Below are positions 34,145 through 42,428 of a DNA stretch of 51,099 bases, one piece after another. A program made the translations under genes and the position numbers. A model generated the notes under the pieces. The model was not told where the DNA came from, did no database searches, and saw nothing but the letters and a program-made list of their open reading frames with translations. Position 1 is the stretch's first letter, and every line of letters starts with the position of its first letter. The stretch comes from Solirubrobacterales bacterium. GTDB taxonomy: Bacteria > Actinomycetota > Thermoleophilia > Solirubrobacterales > 70-9. The stretch lies in contig JAOPZF010000035.1 of NCBI GenBank assembly GCA_025964255.1, positions 1 to 51,099 on the forward strand. The letters run 5' to 3'.

Positions 34145-34891
34145 ATGAGCAAGATCGAACGCGGTGCGGCGCCCGACATCCACCGGGTCGAGGATGCCAA
34201 CGTCAACTGGTACCTGGTGGAGGCCGAGGACGGGATCACCGTCGTCGATGCCGGGGTGCCACGCTCCTGGGACGCACTGCACGCCGCGCTGGGCGAGATT
34301 GGCCGCGTTCCCGGCGACGTCCGGGCCGTGGTGCTGACCCACGCCCACTTCGACCACATCGGTTTCGCCGAGCGGGCCCGCCGCGAGTTGCGCGTCCCTG
34401 TCTTCGTCCATGAGAACGACGTGCCGCTTGCCCACAAGCCGATGCAGTACTCGCACGAGCGCGCGCGGAGCCGCTACGTATTGGGTAGACCGAAGGCGCT
34501 CCCGTTCGTCTTTGGCTTCCTTGCCGCGAGGGCTTTCTGGCCGCGACCGCTCGGTGCGGTCGAGCGCTACACCGACGGTGTCCTGCCCGTCCCCGGGCGC
34601 CCGCGCGTCGTCGCTACGCCGGGGCACACGCTCGGACATTGCGCCCTCCACTTCGAGGACCGCGACGCGGTGCTGGCGGGCGACGCGGTGGTGACCCTCG
34701 ACCCTTACACCGGCACCACTGGCCCGCGGCTCGTCGCCCGTGCCGCCACCGCCGACAGCAGCCGCGCGCTTGACTCCCTGGACGCGATCGAGGCGACCGG
34801 CGCCGGAACCGTCCTCACCGGCCATGGGACGCCGTGGCGCGATGGCGCCGAGGCGATCGTCGCACGCGCCCGCCTGGCGGGCTCGGCGTAA
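34145..34891 (+). CDS. MBL-fold metallo-hydrolase
   Basis: A 248-residue metallo-beta-lactamase-fold hydrolase. The dinuclear metal site reads THAHFDHIGF (HxHxDH), with the third His in TPGHTLGHCALHF and the bridging Asp in AGDAVVTLDP; the last His may be in LTGHGTPW. ATG 34145 has a strong GAGGAGGAGG site. Substrate unknown: candidates are lactones, glyoxalase-type thioesters or nucleotides. A SigB-like promoter lies directly upstream, placing it in the predicted stress set. Confidence 0.9.
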   Translation: MSKIERGAAPDIHRVEDANVNWYLVEAEDGITVVDAGVPRSWDALHAALGEIGRVPGDVRAVVLTHAHFDHIGFAERARRELRVPVFVHENDVPLAHKPMQYSHERARSRYVLGRPKALPFVFGFLAARAFWPRPLGAVERYTDGVLPVPGRPRVVATPGHTLGHCALHFEDRDAVLAGDAVVTLDPYTGTTGPRLVARAATADSSRALDSLDAIEATGAGTVLTGHGTPWRDGAEAIVARARLAGSA

Positions 34892-34929
34892 GAGTCCGCC
34901 TTCTCAGGCCGGGCGCTTGGTGTCGATCC

Positions 34930-35151
34930 TCAGCGGATCCGGGTCTCGCGGGCTTCACGGCGAAAGCGCCGTGCCGCGTGTGAGCCCGGGGTGGACGATG
35001 CGCCACCGGCTCCCTCGCCGCTTCGACGCATGCCGAAGAGGAGCAGGAAACCGATCGCACCGACCACGAACAGGATGACCGCGATGAGGGGCGAGACGAA
35101 GATCGCCAAGGCAATGACGATGAGGAGTATCAGGGCTAGAACCATGGGCAT
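34930..35151 (-). CDS. Small membrane protein, unknown function
   Basis: A 73-residue protein with a long hydrophobic N-terminal half, two adjoining helices (LALILLIVIALAIFVSPLIA and VILFVVGAIGFLLLFGM), and a basic, Ser/Gly-rich cytoplasmic tail. ATG 35151 and ATG 35145 are both possible; a GGGTAC box ending at 35154 would make the second one the start of a leaderless transcript. Such two-helix stress proteins are common in actinobacteria but I cannot name a family. Confidence 0.65.
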   Translation of the reverse strand: MPMVLALILLIVIALAIFVSPLIAVILFVVGAIGFLLLFGMRRSGEGAGGASSTPGSHAARRFRREARETRIR

Positions 35152-35153
35152 TG

Positions 35154-35178
35154 GTACCCGAGGTCGCTCCGCCTAACC
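35154..35178 (-). promoter_or_regulatory. SigB/SigF-like promoter of small membrane protein gene
   Basis: Minus strand GGTT (35178-35175), 15-nt spacer, GGGTAC (35159-35154). One mismatch in the -35. A second GGGTAC on the plus strand at 35190-35195 faces the DUF4142 gene but lacks a matching -35. Confidence 0.45.
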
Positions 35179-35235
35179 GACCGAGTTGTGGGTACCTCAG
35201 CGCTCCCGCAAACCAGCGGCATGGAAAGGCAAACG

Positions 35236-35778
35236 ATGAAGAAGATGATGGTGTTGGTCGCGGCGCTCGCCGCGGCGGCGATGTTGATGGTTCCGGCGGC
35301 CGGCTCAGCCGCAATGACCGGGAACGAAGGCGGAAGCGGCAAGGTTTCGAAGGCCGACAGCACGTTCTTGGTCGAAGCGCTGCAGACCGACCTGATGGAG
35401 GTCGAATCAGGCAAGGTGGCGATCGAACAGGGCAAGAGCCAGAGCGTGGTCAAGCTCGGCGAAATGCTCTCGCGCGCCCACTCTGCGCTCTACGCCAAAG
35501 GCAAGAAACTGGCGACGAAACTGGGCGTCAAGGTGCCGAAGGCACCGAGCGCGGCAATGATGCAGAAAATGAAGGCGTTGGCGGCGAAGAAGGGAGCCGC
35601 GTTCGACAAGGCCTACGCGAAGCTCATGGTGATGGGCCACGAAGAATCGATCGAAAAAGCGACCAACGAGATCGAAGGTGGATCCGACAAATTGGTCGTG
35701 ACCGCCGCCAAGCAGGATCTCAAGATCTACGAGATGCACCTGAAGGCAGCTGAAAAGGTCATGAAAGAAGCCCGGTAG
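35236..35778 (+). CDS. DUF4142-family exported protein
   Basis: A 180-residue protein with a signal peptide (KKMMVLVAALAAAAMLMVPA, cleavage near GSAA) and a DUF4142 helical domain: DSTFLVEALQTDLMEVESGK, GEMLSRAHSALYAKGKKLA and VTAAKQDLKIYEMHLKAAEK. DUF4142 is a ferritin-like, four-helix exported family ('predicted outer membrane protein') linked to stress but without known activity. ATG 35236 follows GGAAAGG. Rich in Lys, unlike its neighbours. A strong terminator follows. Confidence 0.86.
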   Translation: MKKMMVLVAALAAAAMLMVPAAGSAAMTGNEGGSGKVSKADSTFLVEALQTDLMEVESGKVAIEQGKSQSVVKLGEMLSRAHSALYAKGKKLATKLGVKVPKAPSAAMMQKMKALAAKKGAAFDKAYAKLMVMGHEESIEKATNEIEGGSDKLVVTAAKQDLKIYEMHLKAAEKVMKEAR

Positions 35779-35792
35779 CAACCGGACGAAGT

Positions 35793-35824
35793 GGGGAGCC
35801 TGTGCCGGTAGGGACAGGCTCCCC
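35793..35824. terminator. Rho-independent-type hairpin after DUF4142
   Basis: Perfect 11-bp stem GGGGAGCCTGT with ACAGGCTCCCC around a ten-base loop, 15 nt past the stop. No U-tract. The remaining 190 bp up to the convergent FAD gene hold no gene I can support. Confidence 0.75.
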
Positions 35825-36016
35825 TCGCCCGGCGCGATCGCTCCGCTTCCGCAGGGGGACGCGGCGGGCAAACGTCCTGCGCCCGAGCGCTCCGCACGCC
35901 GTCGAGGTCGGATGGAAGCAGCACCACCGTCCGGTGCTCCGCCGGGCGCTGCGGGACGCGATCGTCGGTGGCGTGCTGGGACTGCTGGGGAGAAGTCCGC
36001 AGAGGGAGCGGTTCGC

Positions 36017-37615
36017 TCAGGACCCGAAGAACCGACGCGGATAGCCGAGTCGCTCCCGTGCTAGGGCCGCGGTCGCGGCGTTGCCACCCGCGCCCCCGTG
36101 CAGACCGCCGCCGGGATGGGCAGAGGCGGAGGCGAGGTAGAGCCCCGGCACCGGGGTCCGGGGACGGCCGCTGCCGGGATAGGGGCGGAAGATCGCCTGC
36201 TGGTGGAGCTGCGCGGTGCCGCCGTTGATCGCTCCGCCGACGAGGTTGCGGTTCTCGGCCTCGAGATCGACCGGGGTCTGGATATGGCGGCGCCGGATCA
36301 GCTTGCGGAAGCCCGGCGCGAGCCGCTCGACCTCCTCCTCCATCCGGTCGGCGAACGCCTCGGACTCGGCGTCGTCGCGCCAATCGCCACGCAGCGTGCC
36401 ACCGGCGTCACGGGCGGGATCCTGAGGGATGTGGGTGTAGGCCCAGGCGGTCTCGGTGCCGGCCGGCGAGCGGGTCGGATCGACCATCGAATACTGGCCG
36501 AGGATGAGGAACGGACGGTCCGGGATCTCGCGTTCGGCCAGTTGGACGCTCGCCCGCGTCAACCCCGGGATCCCTTCGGCGACGTGGACGGTCGAGGCAC
36601 GGCGTGCCTGCTCGGCACTCCAAGGGATCGGCGCGTCGAGCGACCAGTTGACCTTGAAGGTCGAATTGTCGTACTGGTAGTCGTCCAGACTGTCGCGCAC
36701 GCGTCTCGGGACGGCGTCCTCGGGCAGCATGTCGCGGAAGAGGGCGGGAGCGCCGCAGTCGGCGAGGATCGCCCGCCGTGCCTCGAAGCGCCGCCCGTCG
36801 GCCGCCAGCGCCGCCGTGGCCCGCCCGCCGCTGACCTCGATCCGCTCGATCGGGGTGTCGGTGTGGAGCTCGGCGCCGCGGGCGCGGAGGCGTTTCACCA
36901 GGGCCTCGGTGATGTTGCCGGAGCCGCCCTCGGCGACCGGGTATCCGTGCTGCTGGCCGAGACCGCAGAGCAGCCATCCGAACAGCCCGCCGCCGGCGCT
37001 GTCGGGAGTGAGGTCGGCGTGCAGTGCGTTGCCGGCGATCAGCCACGGCCCGCCGTCGCCGTCGAAGCGCTCCTCGGTCATCCGTCGTGCGGGTAACAGC
37101 CCGAAGCGGGCGAAGTCGACGAGGCCGGACACGCCGAGTGCCCGCAGCAGGCCGATGCCGGGACGGATCGGCGGCATCGGCGTGAGGATCGCCGCGAAGA
37201 GCGCCGGGCCCGCCCGTCGCCAAAGTTCGAAGAGGCGGCGCCAGGCATCGCCGTCGCCGGGCGCGAACGCGTCGAGCGAGGCACAGGTCTCATCGAGGTC
37301 GAGCGAGAGGAGGGCGCAGCGCCCGTCGGGATGGGGGTGGGCGACGACCCCCTCCGCCCGACGCCAGCGCAAACCGTAGGACTCGAGCTCGAGCGGCGCG
37401 ATGTAGCTGGAGGACGGGGTGAGCGGATAAAAGGCGCTGTAGAGGTCGTGGACGAAGCCCGGCTCGGTCACCTCGCCGCTGCGGACCGCGCCGCCAGGGG
37501 TCGGCTGCTCCTCGCAGACGACGACGTCCCAGCCGCGATCGACCAGCATGTTCGCCGCCACCAGCCCGTTCGGGCCGGCGCCGACGACCACCGCGTCGGC
37601 GACTGTCGTACTCAT
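36017..37615 (-). CDS. FAD-dependent oxidoreductase (phytoene desaturase/amine oxidase-like)
   Basis: A 532-residue NAD(P)/FAD-dependent protein. The dinucleotide fold is VVVGAGPNGLVAANMLVDRG followed by VVCEEQPTPGGAVRS; the C-terminal FAD block is LYLASASAHPGGGLHGGAGG, a motif of the phytoene-dehydrogenase-like (COG1233) group. ATG 37615 overlaps the upstream stop as ATGA, so it is coupled to an SRPBCC-SDR fusion. Substrate unknown; members act on carotenoids, other isoprenoids or retinol-like compounds, and no carotenoid genes are visible nearby. Confidence 0.88.
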   Translation of the reverse strand: MSTTVADAVVVGAGPNGLVAANMLVDRGWDVVVCEEQPTPGGAVRSGEVTEPGFVHDLYSAFYPLTPSSSYIAPLELESYGLRWRRAEGVVAHPHPDGRCALLSLDLDETCASLDAFAPGDGDAWRRLFELWRRAGPALFAAILTPMPPIRPGIGLLRALGVSGLVDFARFGLLPARRMTEERFDGDGGPWLIAGNALHADLTPDSAGGGLFGWLLCGLGQQHGYPVAEGGSGNITEALVKRLRARGAELHTDTPIERIEVSGGRATAALAADGRRFEARRAILADCGAPALFRDMLPEDAVPRRVRDSLDDYQYDNSTFKVNWSLDAPIPWSAEQARRASTVHVAEGIPGLTRASVQLAEREIPDRPFLILGQYSMVDPTRSPAGTETAWAYTHIPQDPARDAGGTLRGDWRDDAESEAFADRMEEEVERLAPGFRKLIRRRHIQTPVDLEAENRNLVGGAINGGTAQLHQQAIFRPYPGSGRPRTPVPGLYLASASAHPGGGLHGGAGGNAATAALARERLGYPRRFFGS

Positions 37616-39012
37616 CGGCCGAGCCGCCGGGCGATCGCGTCGAGGACGGCGATGCCACGCACCGCGAGGCTGCCGCGCCCGCTGTACCCGCCCTCGACCG
37701 CGCCGGTGCCGCCGCCATGGTGCAGGGCACCGGCGGTGCTCGGCTCGTCTTCGGCCGATTGCGCCAGGCGCCCGAGCACGGTCATCGCCTTGCTGGTCGG
37801 CCCGCAGAGCGCCGCGAAGAGGCAGACCTGTAAGTAGGCCGAGCCACCGACCGTGATTTCCTCGCGCGGGCGGCGGAACACCGAGACGACCGCCGTGGCG
37901 ATCGGCCACGGTGAATAGCGGTCGGGCGGCACCGGCGGCAGCAGCCCGGTCTGGCTCTCGAGGTGACCCCAGAGCGGCGTGTCGACCGGTCCCGGGTTGA
38001 CCAGCGAGATCGTGGTCGAGGAGCCGGCCTCCCGCAGCTCGATCCGCAGCGAGTCGAGCAACCCGACCAGGCCGTGCTTGGCGGCGGCGTAGGCGGCGAG
38101 GCCGGGGACGGGCAGATGGGCGGCGGTCGATCCGAGCGAGATCACTGCGCCGCCCGACGCTTCGAGGTGAGGGAGGGAGGCGCGAATGGTGTTGGCCGAG
38201 CCGAAGAGGACGGTCTCCACGGTGGCGTCGAAATCGTCCGGATCGGTCTCGACGAAGGGTCCGAAGGCGGCACCGGCGGCGGCAGTGATCAGCACGTCGA
38301 GGCCACCGAGCATCTCGACCGCGTCCGCGACCCCGGCGCTCACCGCCTCGCGATCGCGGACGTCGGCGCTGACGGTGTGGACCTCGCCGCCCGCCGCGAG
38401 GACCCGCTGCTTCGCCGTGGAGAGACCGCGCTCGTCGCGGGCGAGCAGGACGAGTCGGGCTCCCCCGCCGGCCAGCAGCTCGGCGACCGCGAGCCCGATG
38501 CCGCTGGATCCGCCCGTCACCAGGACCCGTTGCCCGTCCGGATCCCGCCGTCGCCGCGGCGCAAGCTCGGGCCGTCCCTCGACGAGCCGCTTCAGGCGCG
38601 AGAGGGCCTCGGCGTTCCGCAGCCGCAGGGCGGTGTCGGCGACAGGATTGGTGGCGACGAGGGCGGAGAGACGGTCGCCGGGCGTCTCGGTCAAGGTGAC
38701 CTCGGTGCCGCCTGCCCGCTCGCGCAGCTCGATCTCGATGTGGGCGGTGCCGAGCGGCCGTGCCTTCGCCTTCAACTCGATCCACCGCGGCGGATCGACC
38801 GATACGACCTCGGTGTGGTCCGACAGAGTGACCGGTCGCAGGCCGACGCGATGGCTGAACCGGGCGCCGGCCGCCGGGAAGTCCGGATCGTGGTCGGTCA
38901 CCCCCGAGGCACCGACCACCCAGTCCGGATAGCGCTCGGCGTCGGCAAGGACGCTGAAGACTTTCTCCCGCGTCGCCTCGATATGCACTCGATTCTTGGC
39001 GATGGCCGACAA
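37612..39012 (-). CDS. SRPBCC-short-chain dehydrogenase fusion protein
   Basis: A two-domain protein of about 466 residues. The first 145 residues are an SRPBCC/polyketide-cyclase-like hydrophobic pocket (NRVHIEATREKVFSVLADAE, YPDWVVGASGVTDHD). The rest is a classical SDR: VLVTGGSSGIGLAVAEL, DVLITAAAG in place of NNAG, SLGSTAAHLPVPGLAAYAAA with Tyr-x3-Lys. The C-terminal end is extended and Gly-rich. No ATG fits; TTG 39012 is used, but a GGGTAT box abuts it, and an ATC at 39003 (then AKNRVHI) also matches the usual family start. A fused lipid- or polyketide-binding domain suggests a bulky hydrophobic substrate shared with the coupled FAD enzyme. Confidence 0.78.
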   Translation of the reverse strand: MSAIAKNRVHIEATREKVFSVLADAERYPDWVVGASGVTDHDPDFPAAGARFSHRVGLRPVTLSDHTEVVSVDPPRWIELKAKARPLGTAHIEIELRERAGGTEVTLTETPGDRLSALVATNPVADTALRLRNAEALSRLKRLVEGRPELAPRRRRDPDGQRVLVTGGSSGIGLAVAELLAGGGARLVLLARDERGLSTAKQRVLAAGGEVHTVSADVRDREAVSAGVADAVEMLGGLDVLITAAAGAAFGPFVETDPDDFDATVETVLFGSANTIRASLPHLEASGGAVISLGSTAAHLPVPGLAAYAAAKHGLVGLLDSLRIELREAGSSTTISLVNPGPVDTPLWGHLESQTGLLPPVPPDRYSPWPIATAVVSVFRRPREEITVGGSAYLQVCLFAALCGPTSKAMTVLGRLAQSAEDEPSTAGALHHGGGTGAVEGGYSGRGSLAVRGIAVLDAIARRLGR

Positions 39013-39038
39013 ATACCCGTGGAGTGCGGCGGCCAAAA
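39013..39038 (-). promoter_or_regulatory. GGGTAT -10 box of SRPBCC-SDR gene
   Basis: Minus strand GGGTAT (39018-39013) with TTTT (39038-39035) 16 nt upstream, a weak SigB/SigF-like pair. It touches the TTG and lies nine bases before the ATC at 39003. Confidence 0.3.
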
Positions 39039-39120
39039 GCGGGGTACCGATGGAGGTCTCAAAGGTGAACGTCCCGAGAGGCGCGAGCGCCCCAGGGACC
39101 CGACTCGAGAAGGAGCAGGC

Positions 39121-39702
39121 TTGGCGCGGCGGCAAACCAGGCAGGAAAGACAGGACGACGGGGGCGGCGCGACCGCGCTACTCGTCGTCGACATGCTGAA
39201 TCCCTACGAGCATCCGGAGGCGGATCGCCTTGCCGAGCGCGTCGGCGATGCACTCCCCGGGGTTCGGACCTTGCTGCGCCGCGCCGCCGACGAGGAGATC
39301 CCGGTCGTCTACGTCAACGACAACTACGGCGACTGGAACTCCTCCTCGGAGGAGTTGGCGAGCCGGGCGATGGAGGGTGCGCATCCGGAGCTGGTCGAGC
39401 CGGTGCTGCCGGCGCAAGGCCAGTCGTTCGTCGTCAAGGCCCGGCACAGCACCTTCTACGAGACGCCGCTCGAGTACCTGCTCGACCAGATGGGCGTCGG
39501 CCGGCTCGTCTTCGTCGGCCAGGTGACCGAGCAATGCATCCTCTACAGCGCCCTCGACGCCTACGTCCGTCACTTCGACGTGGTGATCGCCACCGACGCG
39601 GTCGCGGCGATCTACGACGATCTCGGCGACGCGGCGTTGACGATGATGAGGCGCAACATGGGCGCCGACCTCACCCGGGCCGAGGAGGTCGAGTTCGGGT
39701 AA
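39121..39702 (+). CDS. Isochorismatase-like cysteine hydrolase
   Basis: A 193-residue hydrolase of the isochorismatase/nicotinamidase superfamily. The triad is visible: Asp24 in LLVVDMLNPYEHPEAD, Lys106 in FVVKARHSTFYETPL and Cys139 in VTEQCILYSA. The TTG at 39121 is chosen because AGAAGGAG sits five bases before it. Members cleave amides (nicotinamide, carbamoyl-sarcosine, biuret) or vinyl ethers. At the edge of a catabolic island with an amidohydrolase and an M24 hydrolase, an amidase role is the best guess. Confidence 0.85.
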   Translation: MARRQTRQERQDDGGGATALLVVDMLNPYEHPEADRLAERVGDALPGVRTLLRRAADEEIPVVYVNDNYGDWNSSSEELASRAMEGAHPELVEPVLPAQGQSFVVKARHSTFYETPLEYLLDQMGVGRLVFVGQVTEQCILYSALDAYVRHFDVVIATDAVAAIYDDLGDAALTMMRRNMGADLTRAEEVEFG

Positions 39703-39888
39703 CCGCTGAAGTTGACTCACGGAACGGACACTGCCGGCGGCCAAGGTTCTCATCGGCACGGCGTCCAGGTCGCCTCGGAGCAGCTAAGCGTCGTCTGCGA
39801 GGCTCGCCGACCGTCCAGCCGCCGGAAGGCGTCCTGACGACTCACAGGTGTTTATCATTGACTTACACACCGGCAAGGAGGGGCTTAC

Positions 39889-40950
39889 ATGAGGGCTGCG
39901 GTCTATGCGGGTACGGAAGATGTGACTATCCGAGACGTCGCGGAGCCGACCAGACCCGGGCCGGGGGAGCTGACGCTCGAGGTCTCCTTGGCCGGTATCT
40001 GTGGGACCGACGCGAGCGAGTTCAGACGGGGGCCGACGATGATCCCCCTGAACGTCGCTCATCCCGGCAGCGGCCACAGGGGCCCGACCGTCCTGGGGCA
40101 CGAGTTCATCGGGACGGTTGTCGGAGTCGGCGCTGACGTCGAGGGATTCAGCGTGGGCGATCGAGTCGCCTGCGGCGCGGGGATCGCCTGCGGCACGTGC
40201 GATCGTTGCCTGGAGGGTCGGAGCAATCTCTGCTCCTCCTATTACACCCTCGGCCTGCACACCGACGGGGGTCTCGCCGAGCAGGTCAACGCACCGGCCT
40301 CCTGCTGCGTCCAGATCCCGGACGATCTCGCCGACGAGGACGCCGTGCTCGCCCAGCCGCTCGCGATCGCCGTCCACGCCCTCGATCGCGGCAAGGTCTC
40401 GGGCGACGACTCTGTGCTCTTCCTCGGGATGGGAGGAGTCGGCTCGTTGGCGCTGGCGGCCGCCGCCGCTCGCGGCGTGTCGAAGATCATCGCTGCCGAC
40501 ATCGACCCGGAGAAGCTCGCGGCCGCCCGTCGCCTCGGCGCCGACGAGACGCTGCTCGCCACCGAGCCGGACTTCGAGCAACGCGTTCAGGAGCTTGCCG
40601 GCGGGGCGGGTCCCGACGTGGTGCTGGAGCTCTCGGGCGTCCCGGAGAACTTCGACCGGGCCGTCCGGATGGTGCGGCCGGGCGGTCGCGTCGTCCTCGT
40701 CGGCCTGGCGAAGGGGAAGGTCGAGTTCGACCCGCTCGAAGCAGTGCTCAAGGAGATCGAGTTCAGCTCCTCGCTCGCCCACGTCTGCGCCACCGACATC
40801 CCCGCCGCGCTCGAGATCCTCAAGGAGCCGAAGATCCGCCGCGAGGTCGTCGACCGGATCGTCTCGCTCGAGGACGCGATCGACCAGGGACTACGGCCGC
40901 TGGCCGAAGGCAAGGTGAGCGGAAAGGTCCTGATCCGGCTCGCCGGGTAG
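39889..40950 (+). CDS. Zinc-dependent alcohol dehydrogenase (butanediol/sorbitol dehydrogenase-like)
   Basis: A 353-residue MDR enzyme with both zinc sites: catalytic Cys in AGICGTDASEF and His-Glu in VLGHEFIGTVVG; structural four-Cys lobe CGTCDRCLEGRSNLC. NAD(H) motif GMGGVGSLALAAAAARG. ATG 39889 has AAGGAGG. TATCAT near 39854 is a possible -10 box and the TTATCATTGACTTACAC stretch upstream is AT-rich. The order resembles (R,R)-butanediol dehydrogenase and threonine/sorbitol dehydrogenases. With an acetoin-type E1 pair 10 kb downstream, a diol or amino-alcohol oxidation is possible. Confidence 0.88.
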   Translation: MRAAVYAGTEDVTIRDVAEPTRPGPGELTLEVSLAGICGTDASEFRRGPTMIPLNVAHPGSGHRGPTVLGHEFIGTVVGVGADVEGFSVGDRVACGAGIACGTCDRCLEGRSNLCSSYYTLGLHTDGGLAEQVNAPASCCVQIPDDLADEDAVLAQPLAIAVHALDRGKVSGDDSVLFLGMGGVGSLALAAAAARGVSKIIAADIDPEKLAAARRLGADETLLATEPDFEQRVQELAGGAGPDVVLELSGVPENFDRAVRMVRPGGRVVLVGLAKGKVEFDPLEAVLKEIEFSSSLAHVCATDIPAALEILKEPKIRREVVDRIVSLEDAIDQGLRPLAEGKVSGKVLIRLAG

Positions 40951-40965
40951 CCCGCCGACGGCGGG
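40951..40965. terminator. Short bidirectional hairpin
   Basis: CCCGCC-GAC-GGCGGG fills the 19-bp gap between the convergent stops of the dehydrogenase and the amidohydrolase. Six-bp perfect stem, no U-tract. Confidence 0.55.
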
Positions 40966-40969
40966 AGAG

Positions 40970-42352
40970 CTAGACGGTCGGGGGCACGTACGCCGCCGGC
41001 ATCCAGGCTCCGCCGGTCTCGGCCCCGACCTGCTCGAGCAGGTAATCGCGGGACTCGGTCGCGAGACGGCGCACCCGGTCCAGGTCACGGTGAACCAGGT
41101 TCCCGTCGCGTTTGACCACCTCGCCGCGGACCAGCACCGTCTCGACGTTGATCGCGCTTGCGGCGAGTGCCGCGGCGGCGACCGGGTTGTTCACCGGAGA
41201 CATATTGAGCCGCTTCGTGCCGAGCAGGACGATGTCCGCATCCTTGCCGGGGGTGAGCGTCCCGATCCGATCGTCGAGCCCACAGGCGCGGGCCCCCTGG
41301 ATGGTCGCGAATTCAAGCGCGTCGCGGGCGTGGACGCGCAAGCTGTCGGGGGTGTGGCCGGCTTTCAGCGCGGCGTCGTTTTCGAAGCCCCTCTGGGTCG
41401 CCAGGGCGATCCGCATCTGCCCGAACATGTCTCCGCCGATGCCGGTGCAGACATCGACCGAGAGGCTGGGCCGGACCCCCGCGTCGAGCATCTCCCCGGT
41501 CGGCGGGAAGCCGTGGCCCATGTGCATCTCGACCTCCGCCGCGATCGAGACCGAGCCGCCGGTGTCGGCGATCATCGCGTACTCGTCAGGGTCGAGCCGA
41601 CTGCAGTGGATATAGGTCGTGTCGGGTCCCATGAGGCCGCGCTCATGGAGCGCGGCGATCGATCGTTGGCCCCACCCCCCGATACCGATGTGCACCGAGA
41701 TCGGGAGTCCGAGGGCGCGGATCGAGGCCCAGTCGTCGGCGGTGGCGTCGATGGTCGAGAAATCGGGTCCCCGCAGCGCCGCGGCGAGCGTCACCAGCGA
41801 GTCGTCCGAACCGAAGTAGGTGTCGCGGACGCGCTCGAGGTCCGACCAGTCGGCCTTGGCGTCCAGCCCTTCTCCCCACAGGGCGTTCGGGCTGCCGTAG
41901 GCGAATACCGCACGGCCCCCCGCGCCGACCAACGCCTCGTATCCGGCGTCGGCGTGTTCGGGCGTGTTCATGATGTGGGACCAGTCGAGGACAGTGGTGA
42001 TGCCCGCGTCGAGGGCCTCCAGCAGCCCGAGGAGGTTCCCGGCGTACACGTCCTCAGGCCGATAGGTCGGTGCGAGCGAGCCGAGGATCCCGGTGAAGTA
42101 CTGGGTCAGGCTCCAATCGGCGGCGATGTTGCGCAGCTGCGACTGCCAGGTGTGGCGATGCGTATCGACGAAGCCTGGGATGGCGATCATCGAAGCGGCG
42201 TCGATCAACTCCGCGTCCTCGATCTCGAGCGCAGGTGCCACCCGCGCGATGCGTCCGTCCTCGATCAACAGGTCGGCGACATCGAAGTCGCCCAATCCCG
42301 GATCGAGCGTGATCACGGTCGCGCCCTTGATCAGCGTGCGTTTGCCCCTCAA
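40970..42352 (-). CDS. Amidohydrolase (cytosine deaminase/ATZ-TRZ-like)
   Basis: A 460-residue metal-dependent hydrolase of the amidohydrolase superfamily. Metal ligands: HRH in PGFVDTHRHTWQSQ, His in GLPISVHIGIGG, His in TYIHCSRLD, Asp in LSVDVCTGIGGDM. The C-terminal beta-sandwich ends with GTLTPGKDADIVLLGT. The start is TTG 42352 behind GAGGGGG. This subgroup deaminates or dechlorinates N-heterocycles such as cytosine, guanine, triazines or S-adenosylhomocysteine; the substrate is not predictable here. It is the last of four minus-strand genes (M24, regulator, MFS, amidohydrolase). Confidence 0.9.
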   Translation of the reverse strand: MRGKRTLIKGATVITLDPGLGDFDVADLLIEDGRIARVAPALEIEDAELIDAASMIAIPGFVDTHRHTWQSQLRNIAADWSLTQYFTGILGSLAPTYRPEDVYAGNLLGLLEALDAGITTVLDWSHIMNTPEHADAGYEALVGAGGRAVFAYGSPNALWGEGLDAKADWSDLERVRDTYFGSDDSLVTLAAALRGPDFSTIDATADDWASIRALGLPISVHIGIGGWGQRSIAALHERGLMGPDTTYIHCSRLDPDEYAMIADTGGSVSIAAEVEMHMGHGFPPTGEMLDAGVRPSLSVDVCTGIGGDMFGQMRIALATQRGFENDAALKAGHTPDSLRVHARDALEFATIQGARACGLDDRIGTLTPGKDADIVLLGTKRLNMSPVNNPVAAAALAASAINVETVLVRGEVVKRDGNLVHRDLDRVRRLATESRDYLLEQVGAETGGAWMPAAYVPPTV

Positions 42353-42399
42353 TGCAGCCCCCTCTCCCGAGTTCCTACGACGGACGCACTGTATCCGAA

Positions 42400-42428
42400 C
42401 AGTTAACAGTCATCAACTGCCAGTGAAC
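42400..42428. repeat. Direct repeat CAGTKAAC, 21-bp spacing
   Basis: CAGTTAAC (42400-42407) and CAGTGAAC (42421-42428) are 21 bp apart start to start, two helical turns, overlapping the 3' end of the MFS gene and 48 bp before the amidohydrolase start. CAGTGAAC recurs at 44574-44581 before the regulator gene. Possible binding site. Confidence 0.35.

Noticed and set aside
35190-35195. GGGTAC as SigB-like promoter of the DUF4142 gene
   Set aside because: No GTTT-like -35 at 15-17 nt upstream; the box may exist only because GGTACC is self-complementary.
35802-36044. 80-codon plus-strand frame between DUF4142 and the FAD gene
   Set aside because: It starts inside the terminator hairpin, runs into the convergent gene and is Arg-rich with no family resemblance.
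37963-39120. Upstream part of the open frame that contains the isochorismatase gene
   Set aside because: The protein domain begins near codon 39121 with a perfect ribosome site; everything before is antisense to the SRPBCC-SDR gene.
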